From assembly GCF_000227135.1 (NCBI RefSeq), contig NC_018243.1:291997-355996 (forward strand): a stretch of 64,000 nt of DNA, read 5' to 3'. Position 1 is the first letter of the stretch, and every line of letters starts with the position of its first letter. The translations under genes were made by a program, and so were the position numbers. Under the pieces are notes generated by a model. It searched no databases. It worked only from the letters and a program-made list of their open reading frames with translations, and was not told where the DNA came from. The DNA comes from Leishmania donovani (Eukaryota; Euglenozoa; Kinetoplastea; Trypanosomatida; Trypanosomatidae). Shown piece by piece: positions 50,805-62,300 of the stretch.

Positions 50805-52271
50805 ATGAGGCTTCTGAGCAAAGTGATCGTCGGAACCACCTGCGTCACGATCTTCTGTGGTAGCGCCTACGTGGCTGCAATCACTCTTGCTCCACCCCCA
50901 AATTACACAGTAAGCAACAATGACCGGCTGAAAAGTTACGACAAGCTGTCCATCGACAATCTGTATGAGAAAAAGACGAAGTGTCAAGAGTTTTACCTGG
51001 GCCTCAGTCGGTGGCGGCGGAAGATGTTACGGGACGAAGGCCTGCTTCGCGGGCGGGTGCTGGAGGTTGGTGCCGGGTGCATGGGAAACTATGCGTACTA
51101 CCCCCACAAGTACTTCAGTGACGATTCGGAGGTCCAGCGACACTTGAGGGGCATGCTGGGCCGCAGAGACGATACCCAGGCAGCAGGCAGCGGCGACAAC
51201 TCCACTAGCTACATGCTGCAGCATATTGAGAAGGAAAACCCGTGCGACGAGATCGTGCTGTGCGATCGGTCAGCCGGCATGGTTCAGTCGTGCATCGCAA
51301 AGATACAGAGTCGGCTGGGCTACACTCCGTATCGGTACCCCGACTACGACATTGCTGGGATTCGAAATTCGATTGAGGCGCGTGTCCGCGCTCAGCACGA
51401 CGCACAAAGACTGGGGCCCGACTCAGCTGACAAAGCCGCTTTGCGAAAGAGAAAGATTGTGCGTGAAGACGGGACCGTGCAGGAAGTACTGGTGACACCC
51501 CTGAGCGGGACTGAAGAGGAGGAGTTTCTGGAGGCAACATCCTCGCAGACGAACTTGGCTGCCGATGCCATAATCGTGCCTGTTCTGCAAGCGCTTGACA
51601 CCGGCGACAAACTGCCGCTTCTCTCCAAGGAAGGGGAGGCCACACTGGCGCGACGTGAACGCGAAGTTCAGGCACGCGGGGAGTTTCGACGCCGGGTCGA
51701 GAGCAAGCTTCAGCGCGAAGAGAGGCTGAGCATGCTCAAGCGTGGACGCGCCGACGTCTCTGCTGCCGATGCTTCAACGACTGAAAAGAACCAACTGATC
51801 GAGGTGCCTCCAGAGCTTCGTGGCGGCAATCGTGAACTTGAAAGGCAGCCCTTGTTTGCCGTAGCCAACTACGCCGCAGAGCAGCTCCCGTTCCCTGACA
51901 ACAGCTTCGACACTGTGGTGGACATGTTCGGTCTGTGCAGCTTCGATGACCCAGTGCGAGCTTTACGTGAGCTGTCGCGCGTGTGCAAACCGGGAGGAAA
52001 GCTGCTTCTCATCGAACACGGAAAGGGCCACTCTACTCGTGTCAACAATCACCTCGATAAATGGGCGCCGCGGCACGCGAAGAGCTGGGGGTGCTGGTGG
52101 AATAGGGATATTCGGCGCGTGATTCGCCTGAGCGGGCTCTCTGTGGAGAAGTGGGAAAGCAAGCACTTTGGGACGTCGCACTACATTATCGCAAAGCCGT
52201 ACAAATCTATGGAGGAGTGGGACAGGTTCGAACTGCAGCGCAAGCAGCAGGCGAGGAAATCTGCCGTTTAG
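50805..52271 (+). CDS. OMS1-like class I SAM-dependent methyltransferase, membrane-anchored
   Basis: 488 residues from the ATG at 50805. The N-terminus has one membrane or presequence-like segment (residues 5-29, VIVGTTCVTIFCGSAYVAAI). The SAM fold starts with motif I GRVLEVGAGCMGNYAYYP (83-100) and IVLCDRSAGMVQ (150-161) and resumes at QLPFPDNSFDTVVDMFGLCS (360-379) and RALRELSRVCKPGGKLLLIE, with HGKGHST after. This resembles yeast mitochondrial inner-membrane OMS1 and METTL7-type proteins (Methyltransf_11). Two inserts (about 101-148 and 175-350) split the fold, the second charged and helical. RHAKSWGCWWNRD near 430 recalls the 'GC--NRD' signature of this group. The substrate is not known. 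Confidence 0.82.
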   Translation: MRLLSKVIVGTTCVTIFCGSAYVAAITLAPPPNYTVSNNDRLKSYDKLSIDNLYEKKTKCQEFYLGLSRWRRKMLRDEGLLRGRVLEVGAGCMGNYAYYPHKYFSDDSEVQRHLRGMLGRRDDTQAAGSGDNSTSYMLQHIEKENPCDEIVLCDRSAGMVQSCIAKIQSRLGYTPYRYPDYDIAGIRNSIEARVRAQHDAQRLGPDSADKAALRKRKIVREDGTVQEVLVTPLSGTEEEEFLEATSSQTNLAADAIIVPVLQALDTGDKLPLLSKEGEATLARREREVQARGEFRRRVESKLQREERLSMLKRGRADVSAADASTTEKNQLIEVPPELRGGNRELERQPLFAVANYAAEQLPFPDNSFDTVVDMFGLCSFDDPVRALRELSRVCKPGGKLLLIEHGKGHSTRVNNHLDKWAPRHAKSWGCWWNRDIRRVIRLSGLSVEKWESKHFGTSHYIIAKPYKSMEEWDRFELQRKQQARKSAV

Positions 52272-52985
52272 TGGAGCAGCACTGCCTTTTCCGGAAAGGA
52301 GGCACAACGTTTCGGCGTGTGCTCGAAGTGGCACAGGTTAGAGCACCCCGGTTGTGTCTCTCTCAACGTGCCGTCGCTTTCGTACCCAATGGTGTACTTA
52401 TGCGCCTTCTCGTGCTTGTTTTGTGGAATGATAGGGCACGCGTGTATCGTGCACAGCAGCGCCCGCACGAGTTTCAGTGTCTGAGGTGTGGTACATTATG
52501 TGTTTGTTTTAGCTGCCTCGCTGTCGCGAGCTGCACTCACATCTTCGTTTAAAGCAAGAGATCTTCTGAGCGGGGCATGCCTTGTAGCTCTCCCGCAGTG
52601 CTTTCCACGAACAGCCCAACTCTTTTTCCGTGTTTCTCTTGCTCTTGTCGCGGTGGCTACCTCTTTTACTGGCGCAGGCAAGCATGGCGGCCTACTGGCA
52701 GTCGCAGCACCGCTGCAGCGGCGAGGCCGCCCCCGGGCTTCACGTTCCCAAATGACCCCCCTCCCTCCCCTCGCTGTTCTCTCTGTGCCTTCTCTTGGGC
52801 TGCTTCTTTGGCAGCGATTCCTCTCATGCCCCTCTTTCCCGTCCTCCTCTTTTTTTTTGCTGTTCTGACAGGACGCTAGCGGCAACTGCTGTTGAGTACA
52901 GCTGGCGCCTTCATTCACGAATCGACATCCTCACTCTCGCAGTCTTGCTCTTTTCCTCGACACCCCCTTCTCGGACATCGAAGAA
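52272..52985 (+). other. Intergenic region, 0.71 kb
   Basis: 3' UTR of the methyltransferase gene and leader of the 761-residue gene. A strong T/C tract (about 52835-52865) ends in an AG at 52870-52871, the likely acceptor. No supported gene. Confidence 0.6.
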
Positions 52986-55271
52986 ATGGCAGTGGCGTAC
53001 CCGAGCGAGGAAGACGCGAGCGTGCTGGTTGGCTTCACAGAGTTTTTTACACAGCAGGAGGGCGTGCATGCGCTTCTTCGCGTCACCGAGCAAGATGTGC
53101 AAACAGTGAGGAGCGCATGCAGTTCTGTGCTAGCGCATCTCAGCAACACAAGCCGGCTTATTCTTGCCTCCATCCCTCTCAATCAGGCAGAGCCCGCTCA
53201 GCTTGTCATGGGAAACAATGGCAGAGGCTTAGCGTATCAGGTGGGCAGCGTCTATCCTCACGTGCTACAGCACAGCAGTCCTATGGGATACAACATCACC
53301 CTGTCCGAGTCTGCGGGGGCCGCACCACCGCTTCTTCACCACCCAAAGTCATTTCTAGGGTCGCAGCTCGACGCGATCGACTTCATGGCGGCGGAGCTGG
53401 AAAGCGCCAAGGACACGCTGCTATCTTTGAACGCGAGGTACGCATACTTGTGGACCACGAATGTGGGCGAGCTGCGCCGGTGCATTGCACAAGACGAAAG
53501 ACGTCAGAAGGTGCAGCATCCGATGTGTAAGCATGCTCAGATGAGGGCCGCTTCGATTGAGGAGGAGACACAGAAGAGGCTAGCACACAGCCCCACGGAT
53601 GAAGTGGGACTGAGAGACGCAGCACTTCAGCAGGGTGACGCGCAGGGCATAGCTGAGAGGGCGCCGAAGAAGGACCCTCAAGCAGAGGCGCCCTCTGAGT
53701 CATCTGCGCAGGCGCCAACGTACCGCACGCTGCTGGCGCTGGACCCTTCGCAGCTGCCATCGATCCAAGTCCAGCGAAGCTTCATGAAGTTCATTCAGGC
53801 GTGCTTGTCTCTGCTAGAGTGGGCGGACAGCGTCTTAGGGCTGCTCTCTGGCAGGGACGATGTACCGAAGGCTGGTACATTCGAGGTGCCGGTGCAGCGG
53901 GAGTCGTCGCAGCGCCGAGTCGACACGGCTCGCGAGGCAAGCGAGCAGAGGCCGACAAACCAGGCAACCACATCAGCTGGTGGGCGCCCCGGCACCAAGG
54001 CTGTGCGTGTTCTCCGCTACGAGATACGCGACGTGAGCCACATATACGACATGTTATACCAGCAGGCGGAATGCTTCTATCTCCCAGAGTACGCCCTGTA
54101 TGATGCACGCATAAAGCAACGACTCCTGCATCCGTCCTACTACTACGCCCTGCGCATTCTTATCGAGGACGCAACGACTGAGATGACTCGTCTGGAACAC
54201 ATCGCTGCTTCTCGGCCGGATTTGGTGCGCGCCGACGCTGGCCTGTCGCCGTTTGAAGCGTATCGACGCGGCGCCTTTGTCCCCTACCCTGAGTTCTTAG
54301 GAATGGGCGTGAGCCCATCTTTGCCTGCTGCGCACGGCAGGGTAGCCATGGAAAGCGGCGAGCCAGCCAGGATTGTCTTCCGGCCTGCGCTGCCTCAGTT
54401 CGCGTTTCTTCGCAACACGCTGCGGGTGCTTCTCAGCGTCTGCATCAACGAGGACGACCTAACGAGTTTCAAGCGCTATGAGGAGTTGTACCAGACGCTT
54501 GTGGGAAGCGCCAGGGATGCAGTGGTTGAGCTGCAACACCTCCCAAAGCCTACCCCTCCCCTTCTCGAGCCTGCTGCGCAGAGCATGTTTGGCCATCGAC
54601 TTGCCGTGACGGCTGGCCGCCCGCGCTACGAGCTAGTATTAGTTTCGGACGAGAGCAGCGCGCAGGAGGCGAGGTCGGGTGGCAAAGTGGCGTGGGTGAT
54701 ATCCGCTGAGGACCGCGGCCGATTGCGCGCCGGATTTGAGGCGTACTGGGAGTTGCGGGACGGCGTGCACTCCCTAAAGCTGTCTCTCGACAAGGACATT
54801 CGCCGCAAAGATAAGACTCACCGCACCCGTGTGCTTGACGCGTGCGTTGCACGTGAGAAGGACCTGGTGGCGATCACGGCCCTCGAGCGCGAGCGGGAGC
54901 TCCAAGAGGCGGAGCACCGCTCCCGACGTGAGAACGGTGGCTGGTTGGGGGCGGCACGAGCGTCACTGCGGTCACTGGCCGGGATCGCTACCTGCAAGGC
55001 CGAGGTTCAAATGGAGGATCTTGGCATTCCGACGCCCCTAGAGCGCGACGATGCTGGTGCTGTCATGACGACCACCTCGCCCTACCACGCGGAGAAAACG
55101 TTGCTGCAGGAGAGCGTGAATCGACTCTGGAGCGCTGTGGAGGCGCATGGTGTGCACATGGAACGCGAGTACCCGGGCCTGTTCTACCGCAGCGAGAGGC
55201 AGCGTTGGGCAAGTCGTGTCGGCTCATTGATCGAAAAGGCTAACGCAGTCGGCGTGGTCTTCTCTCCTTGA
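52986..55271 (+). CDS. Hypothetical protein, alpha-helical, 761 residues
   Basis: ATG at 52986, 115 nt after a strong pyrimidine tract and AG. Not recognised. No signal peptide or membrane helix is visible. The protein appears mostly helical, with a disordered segment rich in Ser, Glu and Gln at about 185-250 and another at 300-345. A more ordered core lies at about 350-530 (VLRYEIRDVSHIYDMLYQQA, YYYALRILIEDATTEMTRLE, LRNTLRVLLSVCINEDDLTS, ELYQTLVGSARDAVVELQHL). A charged helix at about 620-660 (RRKDKTHRTRVLDACVAREK, ALERERELQEAEHRSRREN) could form a coiled coil. Long uninterrupted frame and coding-like third positions make it a confident gene; the function is open. Confidence 0.8.
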   Translation: MAVAYPSEEDASVLVGFTEFFTQQEGVHALLRVTEQDVQTVRSACSSVLAHLSNTSRLILASIPLNQAEPAQLVMGNNGRGLAYQVGSVYPHVLQHSSPMGYNITLSESAGAAPPLLHHPKSFLGSQLDAIDFMAAELESAKDTLLSLNARYAYLWTTNVGELRRCIAQDERRQKVQHPMCKHAQMRAASIEEETQKRLAHSPTDEVGLRDAALQQGDAQGIAERAPKKDPQAEAPSESSAQAPTYRTLLALDPSQLPSIQVQRSFMKFIQACLSLLEWADSVLGLLSGRDDVPKAGTFEVPVQRESSQRRVDTAREASEQRPTNQATTSAGGRPGTKAVRVLRYEIRDVSHIYDMLYQQAECFYLPEYALYDARIKQRLLHPSYYYALRILIEDATTEMTRLEHIAASRPDLVRADAGLSPFEAYRRGAFVPYPEFLGMGVSPSLPAAHGRVAMESGEPARIVFRPALPQFAFLRNTLRVLLSVCINEDDLTSFKRYEELYQTLVGSARDAVVELQHLPKPTPPLLEPAAQSMFGHRLAVTAGRPRYELVLVSDESSAQEARSGGKVAWVISAEDRGRLRAGFEAYWELRDGVHSLKLSLDKDIRRKDKTHRTRVLDACVAREKDLVAITALERERELQEAEHRSRRENGGWLGAARASLRSLAGIATCKAEVQMEDLGIPTPLERDDAGAVMTTTSPYHAEKTLLQESVNRLWSAVEAHGVHMEREYPGLFYRSERQRWASRVGSLIEKANAVGVVFSP

Positions 55272-57586
55272 GTGGCGTTCGCGTGCTGACGGAGAGGGTG
55301 TTTTGGCTGGCCATTGCGTCCTGAGGTATGCCCGCTTTTTGTCTACACCTTTGTTCCCCCTCTCCGGCGTAGCGGCCTCCACGCCAACCTCGCAGACTTC
55401 GCTTTTCGCGCGCACTGGTTCTCTCGCTTACACTCACACCCATTCTTGCTCATCGTCGTATGCACAGACGGAGATGTCAGCCACAATTCTGAATGACAAC
55501 AACAAATCAACAGCACCAGCACCGCTCCCCGATAGCCTTAGCGGCTTGTGTTTTGCGACTTTTTCCCTCGCCTCTCGCACAGTTTTTTTTTTTGTGTTTG
55601 TTCTCTTCCGTGCCAACGTTAGGAGCCGATGTGTCTATTTCACACACGCGTACGTACGCACGTGCAGATGGGCACGCACACAAGCGCAGAGACACACACG
55701 CAGGGCACCGGAGAAACAGAGAGCGCACGACAACTACGCACACACACGCACACAAACACACAGAGAGAAGCGCCTAGTCGGTCTTTGTGTTCGTTTTTGT
55801 TTCTTTTTTCCTCCCCCTTTTCCCTTCTTCTTGTGCGTCCCTTTCTCCTTCTGCCCACATGCTCTCTTCTGCCCCTCCTTCTGTCTACCTGGCTCGTGGA
55901 CGCACACAGCTACAGACGCACGTTTTTGTGCACAAACGTACGCAGACACGCGTCTCACGCGCTCATGGTAAGTCCTCCCCCTCATATGACCTCTGTAGTG
56001 TGATACGTTGTTCCTCTTTTCTTCTCGATTAGCTTCGACCTACGGTGCTTGATTGTTGCGTGTGACTGAGGGGATGCTTCTGCATAGTTGTGCATATCTG
56101 CGTATATATATGTGCCTATATGTGTAGAAACCAATGAAAAGTGAGACATAGGGAGGCAAATAACACCCAACAAGGCGGAAGTTCCGGTCAGAGGTGCATG
56201 TGTTGTGTTCTCGGAGAGATACGGCGTTGGCTGTTGACGAGATTCAGTAGGAGTAGGGTCAAGGGTGTTGGTAGTAGTGGGCCAGACGTAAAGTGTCGAA
56301 GGATCGCAATCGTTTCGCTGTCTTCATGTGATACACACATAACGCTTACCCGGTGCACCTCCGCTTTTTCTTTTCTGTGACGGGTACGTGCTTTTGCCCT
56401 CACGTCTGTCTTGTCTCGCTTCGTGCCAAGTCTTTCGTGCTTGTTCGTGTTCATGTGTGTCTGTGAGGACGCGTGCTGCTCTCCCATGCAGCTCTGTGCC
56501 ATGTTATTCAGGACGAAGAAGAAGAAAAAAAAAACGTTTTCTCCGTTTTCGCTGTCTCGCTTTCTGTTGGCGGAGTATCTCTGTTCTACCACACACTTTG
56601 TTTACTTGTTGTTTTCTTGCCCGCAACCTCATTCCCTACCGCAAGATGGTGCGCGAGTGAGGGCGTCCGTGTGTGGGTTCATCGACAACGGCAATCAAAA
56701 CTAGTGGGGGCTATGCGGCTACAAACGAAAAGAAAATCGAGCTGACACGCACAGCGATTTCAAAACAGGAGAGAGAGAGAGAGAGCGAGGTATCGGAGGG
56801 GGGAGGGGGGAAGAAGTCGCAGTAAAGGGCACCAGGTCCACTAGAGATGGTGGTCGCACCTCTTCTTCCTGCTTTCTTTTCCACCACCTGACCAGCGCCA
56901 CGCTCAAAGCTGGCATGCCTCCCGGGTGCCGACGCGCATCTAAATCGCTTTTCTGATAGCTCCTTGGGCATTTCGGCTAACGCAGCTAGCGCAGACGCAC
57001 TCCGTGGGTGTGTGTAGGTGGGTGGAGGTGGCGGGCGAGGCATAGCTCTGTTAGGGTACCAGCGGCCGAGAGGGGAGAGAAGGGTCCGTCGGGGGTGTCG
57101 CACCCCTTCCACCGTGCGTGGCATGAGCGCTTTCATAAGTCGCATCGCTTCTTCTTTCTCTCGCTTGCTTGTCGGTCTCGCCACCGTTTCAAACACACAC
57201 ACATACAGACACAAACGTTTGCACCGCCAAGGGTGGGGGGCACCGCTGAAACCCTCAGCAGCGCTAGACGGACTGCATAGTGTCAGCGGTTGTGGATCAC
57301 TGAGACGAAGGCTTCTCCCCCCTCTCTTTACTTTTTCTATCCCCCACAGTTGCGCCCTTTACCTCTCCACAGCACGCTTGCTATGTAATTAAGATGTGAA
57401 GGTCTCAAGGAGCTCTACGCGGATGGCATGCCGAATCTGCCTATCACGAGCCTCGTCTATCAGGAGAGCTGCGCTACTTCCAAGAAGGTGGCAGACCGGT
57501 CCTATTGAACCTCTCTATATTTTTTCAACGCAGCCTTTCTGCCATACGTCATGAGCTCAACTCTACCCCCCCCCCCCCGTCACAGG

Positions 57587-57815
57587 CCCCCATCGCATGA
57601 TGCAAAGAAGCCGTCGACACACGCCGGGGCAGCAATGCACCGACTCAGCCATTTTGAGCGCAGCCCCTGCCTCAAGCTTCCCCCCCACACACGCCTAAAA
57701 GCGCTTTTCTTTCTCTACCCCAACGCTGCTATGATGGCAACCACCACCACAGTGTGTTGCGCATCGGCGGTCCGATTTCGCCACTTTGTAGGGACTCGAG
57801 CCTGTCTACAATTAG
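57587..57815 (+). repeat. SIDER-like degenerate retroposon remnant, copy 2
   Basis: Diverged match to 15710-15930: about 94 nt align without gaps at roughly 70% identity by eye, and a second block matches near 57775-57812 (CGCCA-T, GAGCCTGTC). It follows a C13 run. It lies in sense orientation in the probable 3' UTR of the 761-residue gene, the usual place for SIDERs in Leishmania, where they are linked to mRNA turnover or translation control. Full element ends are not resolved. Confidence 0.6.
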
Positions 57816-59206
57816 GCCCTTCTTTTGCGGCAGCGGGGCTGATACAGTTTCCATAAAATGATGTGAGTGGAGGATGCGCCGCACACGGCTGCCTACACCC
57901 GCAACGCGCAGGAAGGCAAATTTGTGGAGGACTGTCACTCACACCGAAAAGGAAAGACGCACATGTGCGGCAGTGTCCAACCCTGAGTCACCGCGGCACG
58001 GAGGGGACGACGCTCTTGCCCGACCTTTCTCTTCTTTGCCACTCCCTCTCACCTCGCTATCATCCCTTCTTACCCTTCTTTCACGTTCTCTGCCGAATCA
58101 CGGACAAACCTCGACTACGACGCGTCAACAACAACGAAAACTTGCACGACCGACGCCGGTGACCCGATACCCTACCAACGGTATCACCACACACATAAAC
58201 ACACATGTGTCACACATACACGCGAAGAGCTCAAAGGAAGCGACACTCTGTCTTGTTTCCTGGCGAAATCATAGAGCTTCATCGACGACTTCCTCCTCCC
58301 TCCTCCTCTTGTATCGCCCTGCTTCACATCTCTCCGTTCTCCCTTTTTTTGTACTCTCTTTACGTATTTGTTTTCGCTCCCTTTGGATAGACGGACGAAA
58401 GCCACTCTTGCCCCCTTTCCTACCCCTTTCCACCACCGCCACTCCCGTCGCCCTTTTCCTGCCTTTCGCACCCCTTCCTTCACTGGAATTTTATCATTGT
58501 GTGTCGTGCGCTTATTTTATTTGTTTTTCTTCGTTCTACCGCCCTCTCTGTCTCTGTGTGTGTGTGCAGTAACATACGCCGATGCTTGAGCACAGGTGAT
58601 TCAAAGGAAAAAACAAGCGAAGGAAAACACGACACGCGTCGCTCTTCCGCTGTGGAAACTTTCTCTATTTCTGCACGTGCTGTGTCGGTCTCGCGCGCAC
58701 ACATACACAGCAGCAGCGGCAGCGAAACACGGCGGTTAAACCCAGGGAAAAGAAAGCGGATTTATCATCGACGACAGCGTGCGCACAGGCATACGTATAC
58801 GTTCACAGAAAAGAGAAAAGCGGGCTCATCTTCTCATAGACACTTGAAAAAGAGGAAAGGGCCAAATCGGGAGAGTGAGTGGGGCATTGAAGAGAGCACA
58901 AGCGGAGACAGACTCGAGGAGCTGCAGAGAAGTGAGCGACAAGAGCAGTAGCGGCAGCGGCAGTGAGGGACTGTTTTCGTTTTGGTGTGTTTAGCATATC
59001 TTTCTACCCTTTTGTGTTTTCGCTGAGCGAGCGAGAATCGGGATTCAGGGATCGCAAGGAGCGAAAAAGGGTCCTACGCTTGCATGTGTTGGCGCCTTCG
59101 ACAACTATCGTCAGTGCGCGTTCGTTTTCCTTCTTCAGTCACTTTTTTCGTGTTCTTTACATCCGTTCGCTTCATTGGTTCACTGCCTTGTCTCTCTTCG
59201 TTGTGT

Positions 59207-59208
59207 AG
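59207..59208 (+). promoter_or_regulatory. Probable trans-splice acceptor of the coiled-coil gene
   Basis: T/C-rich sequence at 59120-59200 is followed by TGTGTAG ending at 59208. There is no ATG between it and 59327, which fixes the first Met of the coiled-coil protein. Confidence 0.5.
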
Positions 59209-59326
59209 GGGCTGTCTTGCACTCCTCATCTCTTCCACACTTCTGGCCGGCACGAAGAAACATAGAAAGCGTCTCTTTCCCTCCTCACGGACCCCCCCCT
59301 TTGCCCCTCCGTGTGTGTGTGTGTAT

Positions 59327-62300
59327 ATGCCCGTGCTGGAGATGTCGGAGCGCCGTGGTACGTCGTCTGTGAAGCTGGCGCCGCCTGTGCCGTCGCCATC
59401 TCCATCGCGCGATGAAGCGAGCGTCCATGATGCACTGAAGGACGGAAAGTTTAGCGCAGAGGGGACCATCGCATCTGTGTCCACGACGGGGTCGTCGACG
59501 CCGAACACGAATAACGTGGCCGCTGCGGCCCGCGACGACTCAGAAGGTGTTACGACTTCGTCGCCGAGCAACCCAGCCGGGTCTGCGGGTCGCGGGGCGA
59601 GCGTGAATTCGCAAAGCGAGGCTTGCCTCACTCCCTCAGCGCATGTGCAGCCAGTGCAGTTCACCTCACCTGAGAGGCTCAGCGTTGCAGGCAGTGCGGC
59701 TGCAGAGCTGGGGGGCGACGAGGTGCTACCGCCTCTCGCGAACAGCCCCGTGCAACACTCGCAGAAGACGACTGAGGCTTCTGGCGCCAAGAGAAACGCG
59801 CCTCCGGCCGACGAGGAGCTTGTGGATTCTGCTCCCCGATCGCCCTTCCGGCGTGGCGCCAGCCACGCCAACGGAGCTGAAGATCTCATGCCGAGGGATC
59901 GCTTGGTTGCCTCAGCCGCCGCTACCGCTGATCGCGGTGCTGCGCAGGGTACCAACACCTTTCACCCCAGCGCAGGCAGTCCCCACAACTTTACAGTCGG
60001 CTTCAACGATTCGCCATTGAACGGGGCGCGACAGGCTGAGGGTCGCGCACGGGCTACTTGTGCTGCTGGGCCCCTGCCACGGTGCCACATCAGTGGTGCC
60101 AGCCCTGTGCAGGACACTGCTTCCTCCATGCCTCGCCCGCCGGGAGGCTACGCTTCAGGCGGTGCCGCACCGCGCACTTTTTCCTCTGAGTCCACCTTCT
60201 ACGACCAGCGCCTCAGCGCTGCGGCGACAACGTCACCAGCCGGTATGAACAGCTCCGGCTACACGCCTTCTCAGCGTTCCTTGGTGCAGTACGTCGCGCC
60301 TCCTGGCGACACGGCGACTCCGTCGTACGGTTGCCGCGATCCCGCAACCGGCAGTGATGCCGGCTACAGTCCTAGCCGCCACGCGGAAATCCGCGCGATG
60401 CTCATCACAGCGGAGCGTGAGCTGGCCGATATGCGCGAGGAGTGTGCGAAGCGTGGAATGAGGGCTGATACACTCGAGGCTGCGCTGGATCGAGAGCGTG
60501 CAAATCTGCGTGCGCTGCGTGACCGCTACGCCGACGAGGCCGCTGCCGCCCGCGAAGAACACGAGGCGCAAACCCGGCAGCTGCGCGATCAGCTGCACGT
60601 GCTCAAGGTGGTCTCCGAGAACGCGATGGCTGAGAAGAGCAAGGCGGCCGAGGACGCAACGCGACGCAAGAAGGAGCTGTTGGAGCTGCTTGATCGCGAG
60701 CGGGAGGAGAAGAGCTACATTATGGCAGACTACCGCGAACAAACAGAGTCGCTGATCGCAGAGCAAGGACGCGAGATCACGTATCTGCGCGGCGCTCTCG
60801 ACAAGCTCAAGGGCGAGTACGACGACTTAGCGAAACAGCACCAGGTGGTGGAGGAGGAGCTGGAGGGGTTGCAAGAGAAGGTGGAGAACGTCACGGCGCA
60901 GCTCGACAAGGAGCGGTCGGACGCCGCCAGCAAGACGAAGGACCTGCAGGCCAACATGCAGCAGGAATGCCAAGCCCTCACCGAGCAGCTCGCCGCGATG
61001 CAGGAGCAGCTGCAGAGGGCTTCCACCCAGCACGCGGCCAAGCAGCAGGCTCTCACCGATCAGCTGCAGAAAGGCGAGGAGAAGCAGCGTGTCACCGAGG
61101 AGGAGTACCAGTACACACTCGACACGCTCAAGCAGGCGTACCGCCGCGACACAGACAGTTTGCGAGAGGAGCTGAATCGCCTAAAGGAGACGCACGGCAA
61201 ACAAGAGGAGGAGCTGCGCCATGACTTGGAGAAGGCTGCGAGGAGGGAGAGCAAGTCCGTCGAGGCTCTGCGGCAGGCGCTGGAGCAGGCGCGTCAGGAG
61301 AAGGAGCTGAGCGTGGAGGACAGCTTCAAGCAGCGTGAGGTGCTGCAACGCCAGCACCGTGACAAGGTAGCGGCTCTTCAGAAGGAGCTCGACGCGACGG
61401 TACAGCAGCTGACAGAGGAGCGTGAGGCACGCAAGGACCGTGAGGCGGATGTGGAGGTGCTGCGGGTGCGCGCGGACAACCTGGAAAAGGCAAACCAGCG
61501 CCTCTCCAACGAACTGGAGACGATCCAGGCAGACCAGCGCAGTCGGGAGCGGTCGACAGAGCAGGCGCACCAAGCCGCCGTAGAGGCAATGCGGACGAAG
61601 CTGCGCACGGCACTTACCGATCTGGGCTACGCGCAGGATCAGCTGACGCAGCAGGCGGCCGATGCGCAGCAGCTGCGTGACGAACTAGCGAAGCGCACCA
61701 GCGCTCTCGAGGCGGCGAAGGAGAAGATAGTTGTGTTGGAAAGAGCCTCTGCGGAAGAGCTCGGCAAGGCGAAGGACACGGCAGTGCAGCGGGAGAAGGA
61801 GGCTGCTCAAGTCATCACACAGCTGCGCACCAGCAAGACGCAGCTGGAGGCGGCATGCGAGCAGCTGGAGCGGCAGCTGAGAGAGACGGAGGGCCGAGTG
61901 CAGGGCACGACCAAGCAGGTCAACGAAGAGCGCCGTTCACTGGAGGAAGCAAACCGCAGACTGCAGGATGCTCGTGTTGAGGTGGAGGACTTGCGCGCGG
62001 TCGTGAATCACGAACGGGAGCGTGGCACCTTTCTCCAGGAAGAAAAGCGACAGGTGGAGCGTCAGCTCGCCGAGGAGAAGCTCTATCGCGAGGAGCTCGA
62101 GAACCAATTACACATGGCAGAGCGGAGGCTGCAGGAGCAGCAGCAGGACCACGCTCTCCAGCTGCAGCAGATGGAGGGAAAGCTGGAGGAGCAGGTGCAG
62201 CGGCACCACGCGGAGCTGGCGGCTTGCCGCATTGCGGCCGAGCAGGTGCGCGGTGAGGTCGGTCGCGCGCGAGAGGCGATTGTGGAGAAGGAGACGGCGT

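Larger units (their letters stand above)
55272..59326 (+). other. Long non-coding stretch, 4.05 kb, with SIDER-like repeat
   Basis: 3' UTR of the 761-residue gene and 5' flank of the coiled-coil gene. It holds T/C-rich and CA/CT-rich sequence, a C13 run at 57566-57578, and the SIDER-like copy at 57587-57815. Open frames are low complexity. The likely splice acceptor of the next gene is at 59207-59208. No gene is supported, though the length is exceptional for this window. Confidence 0.6.
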
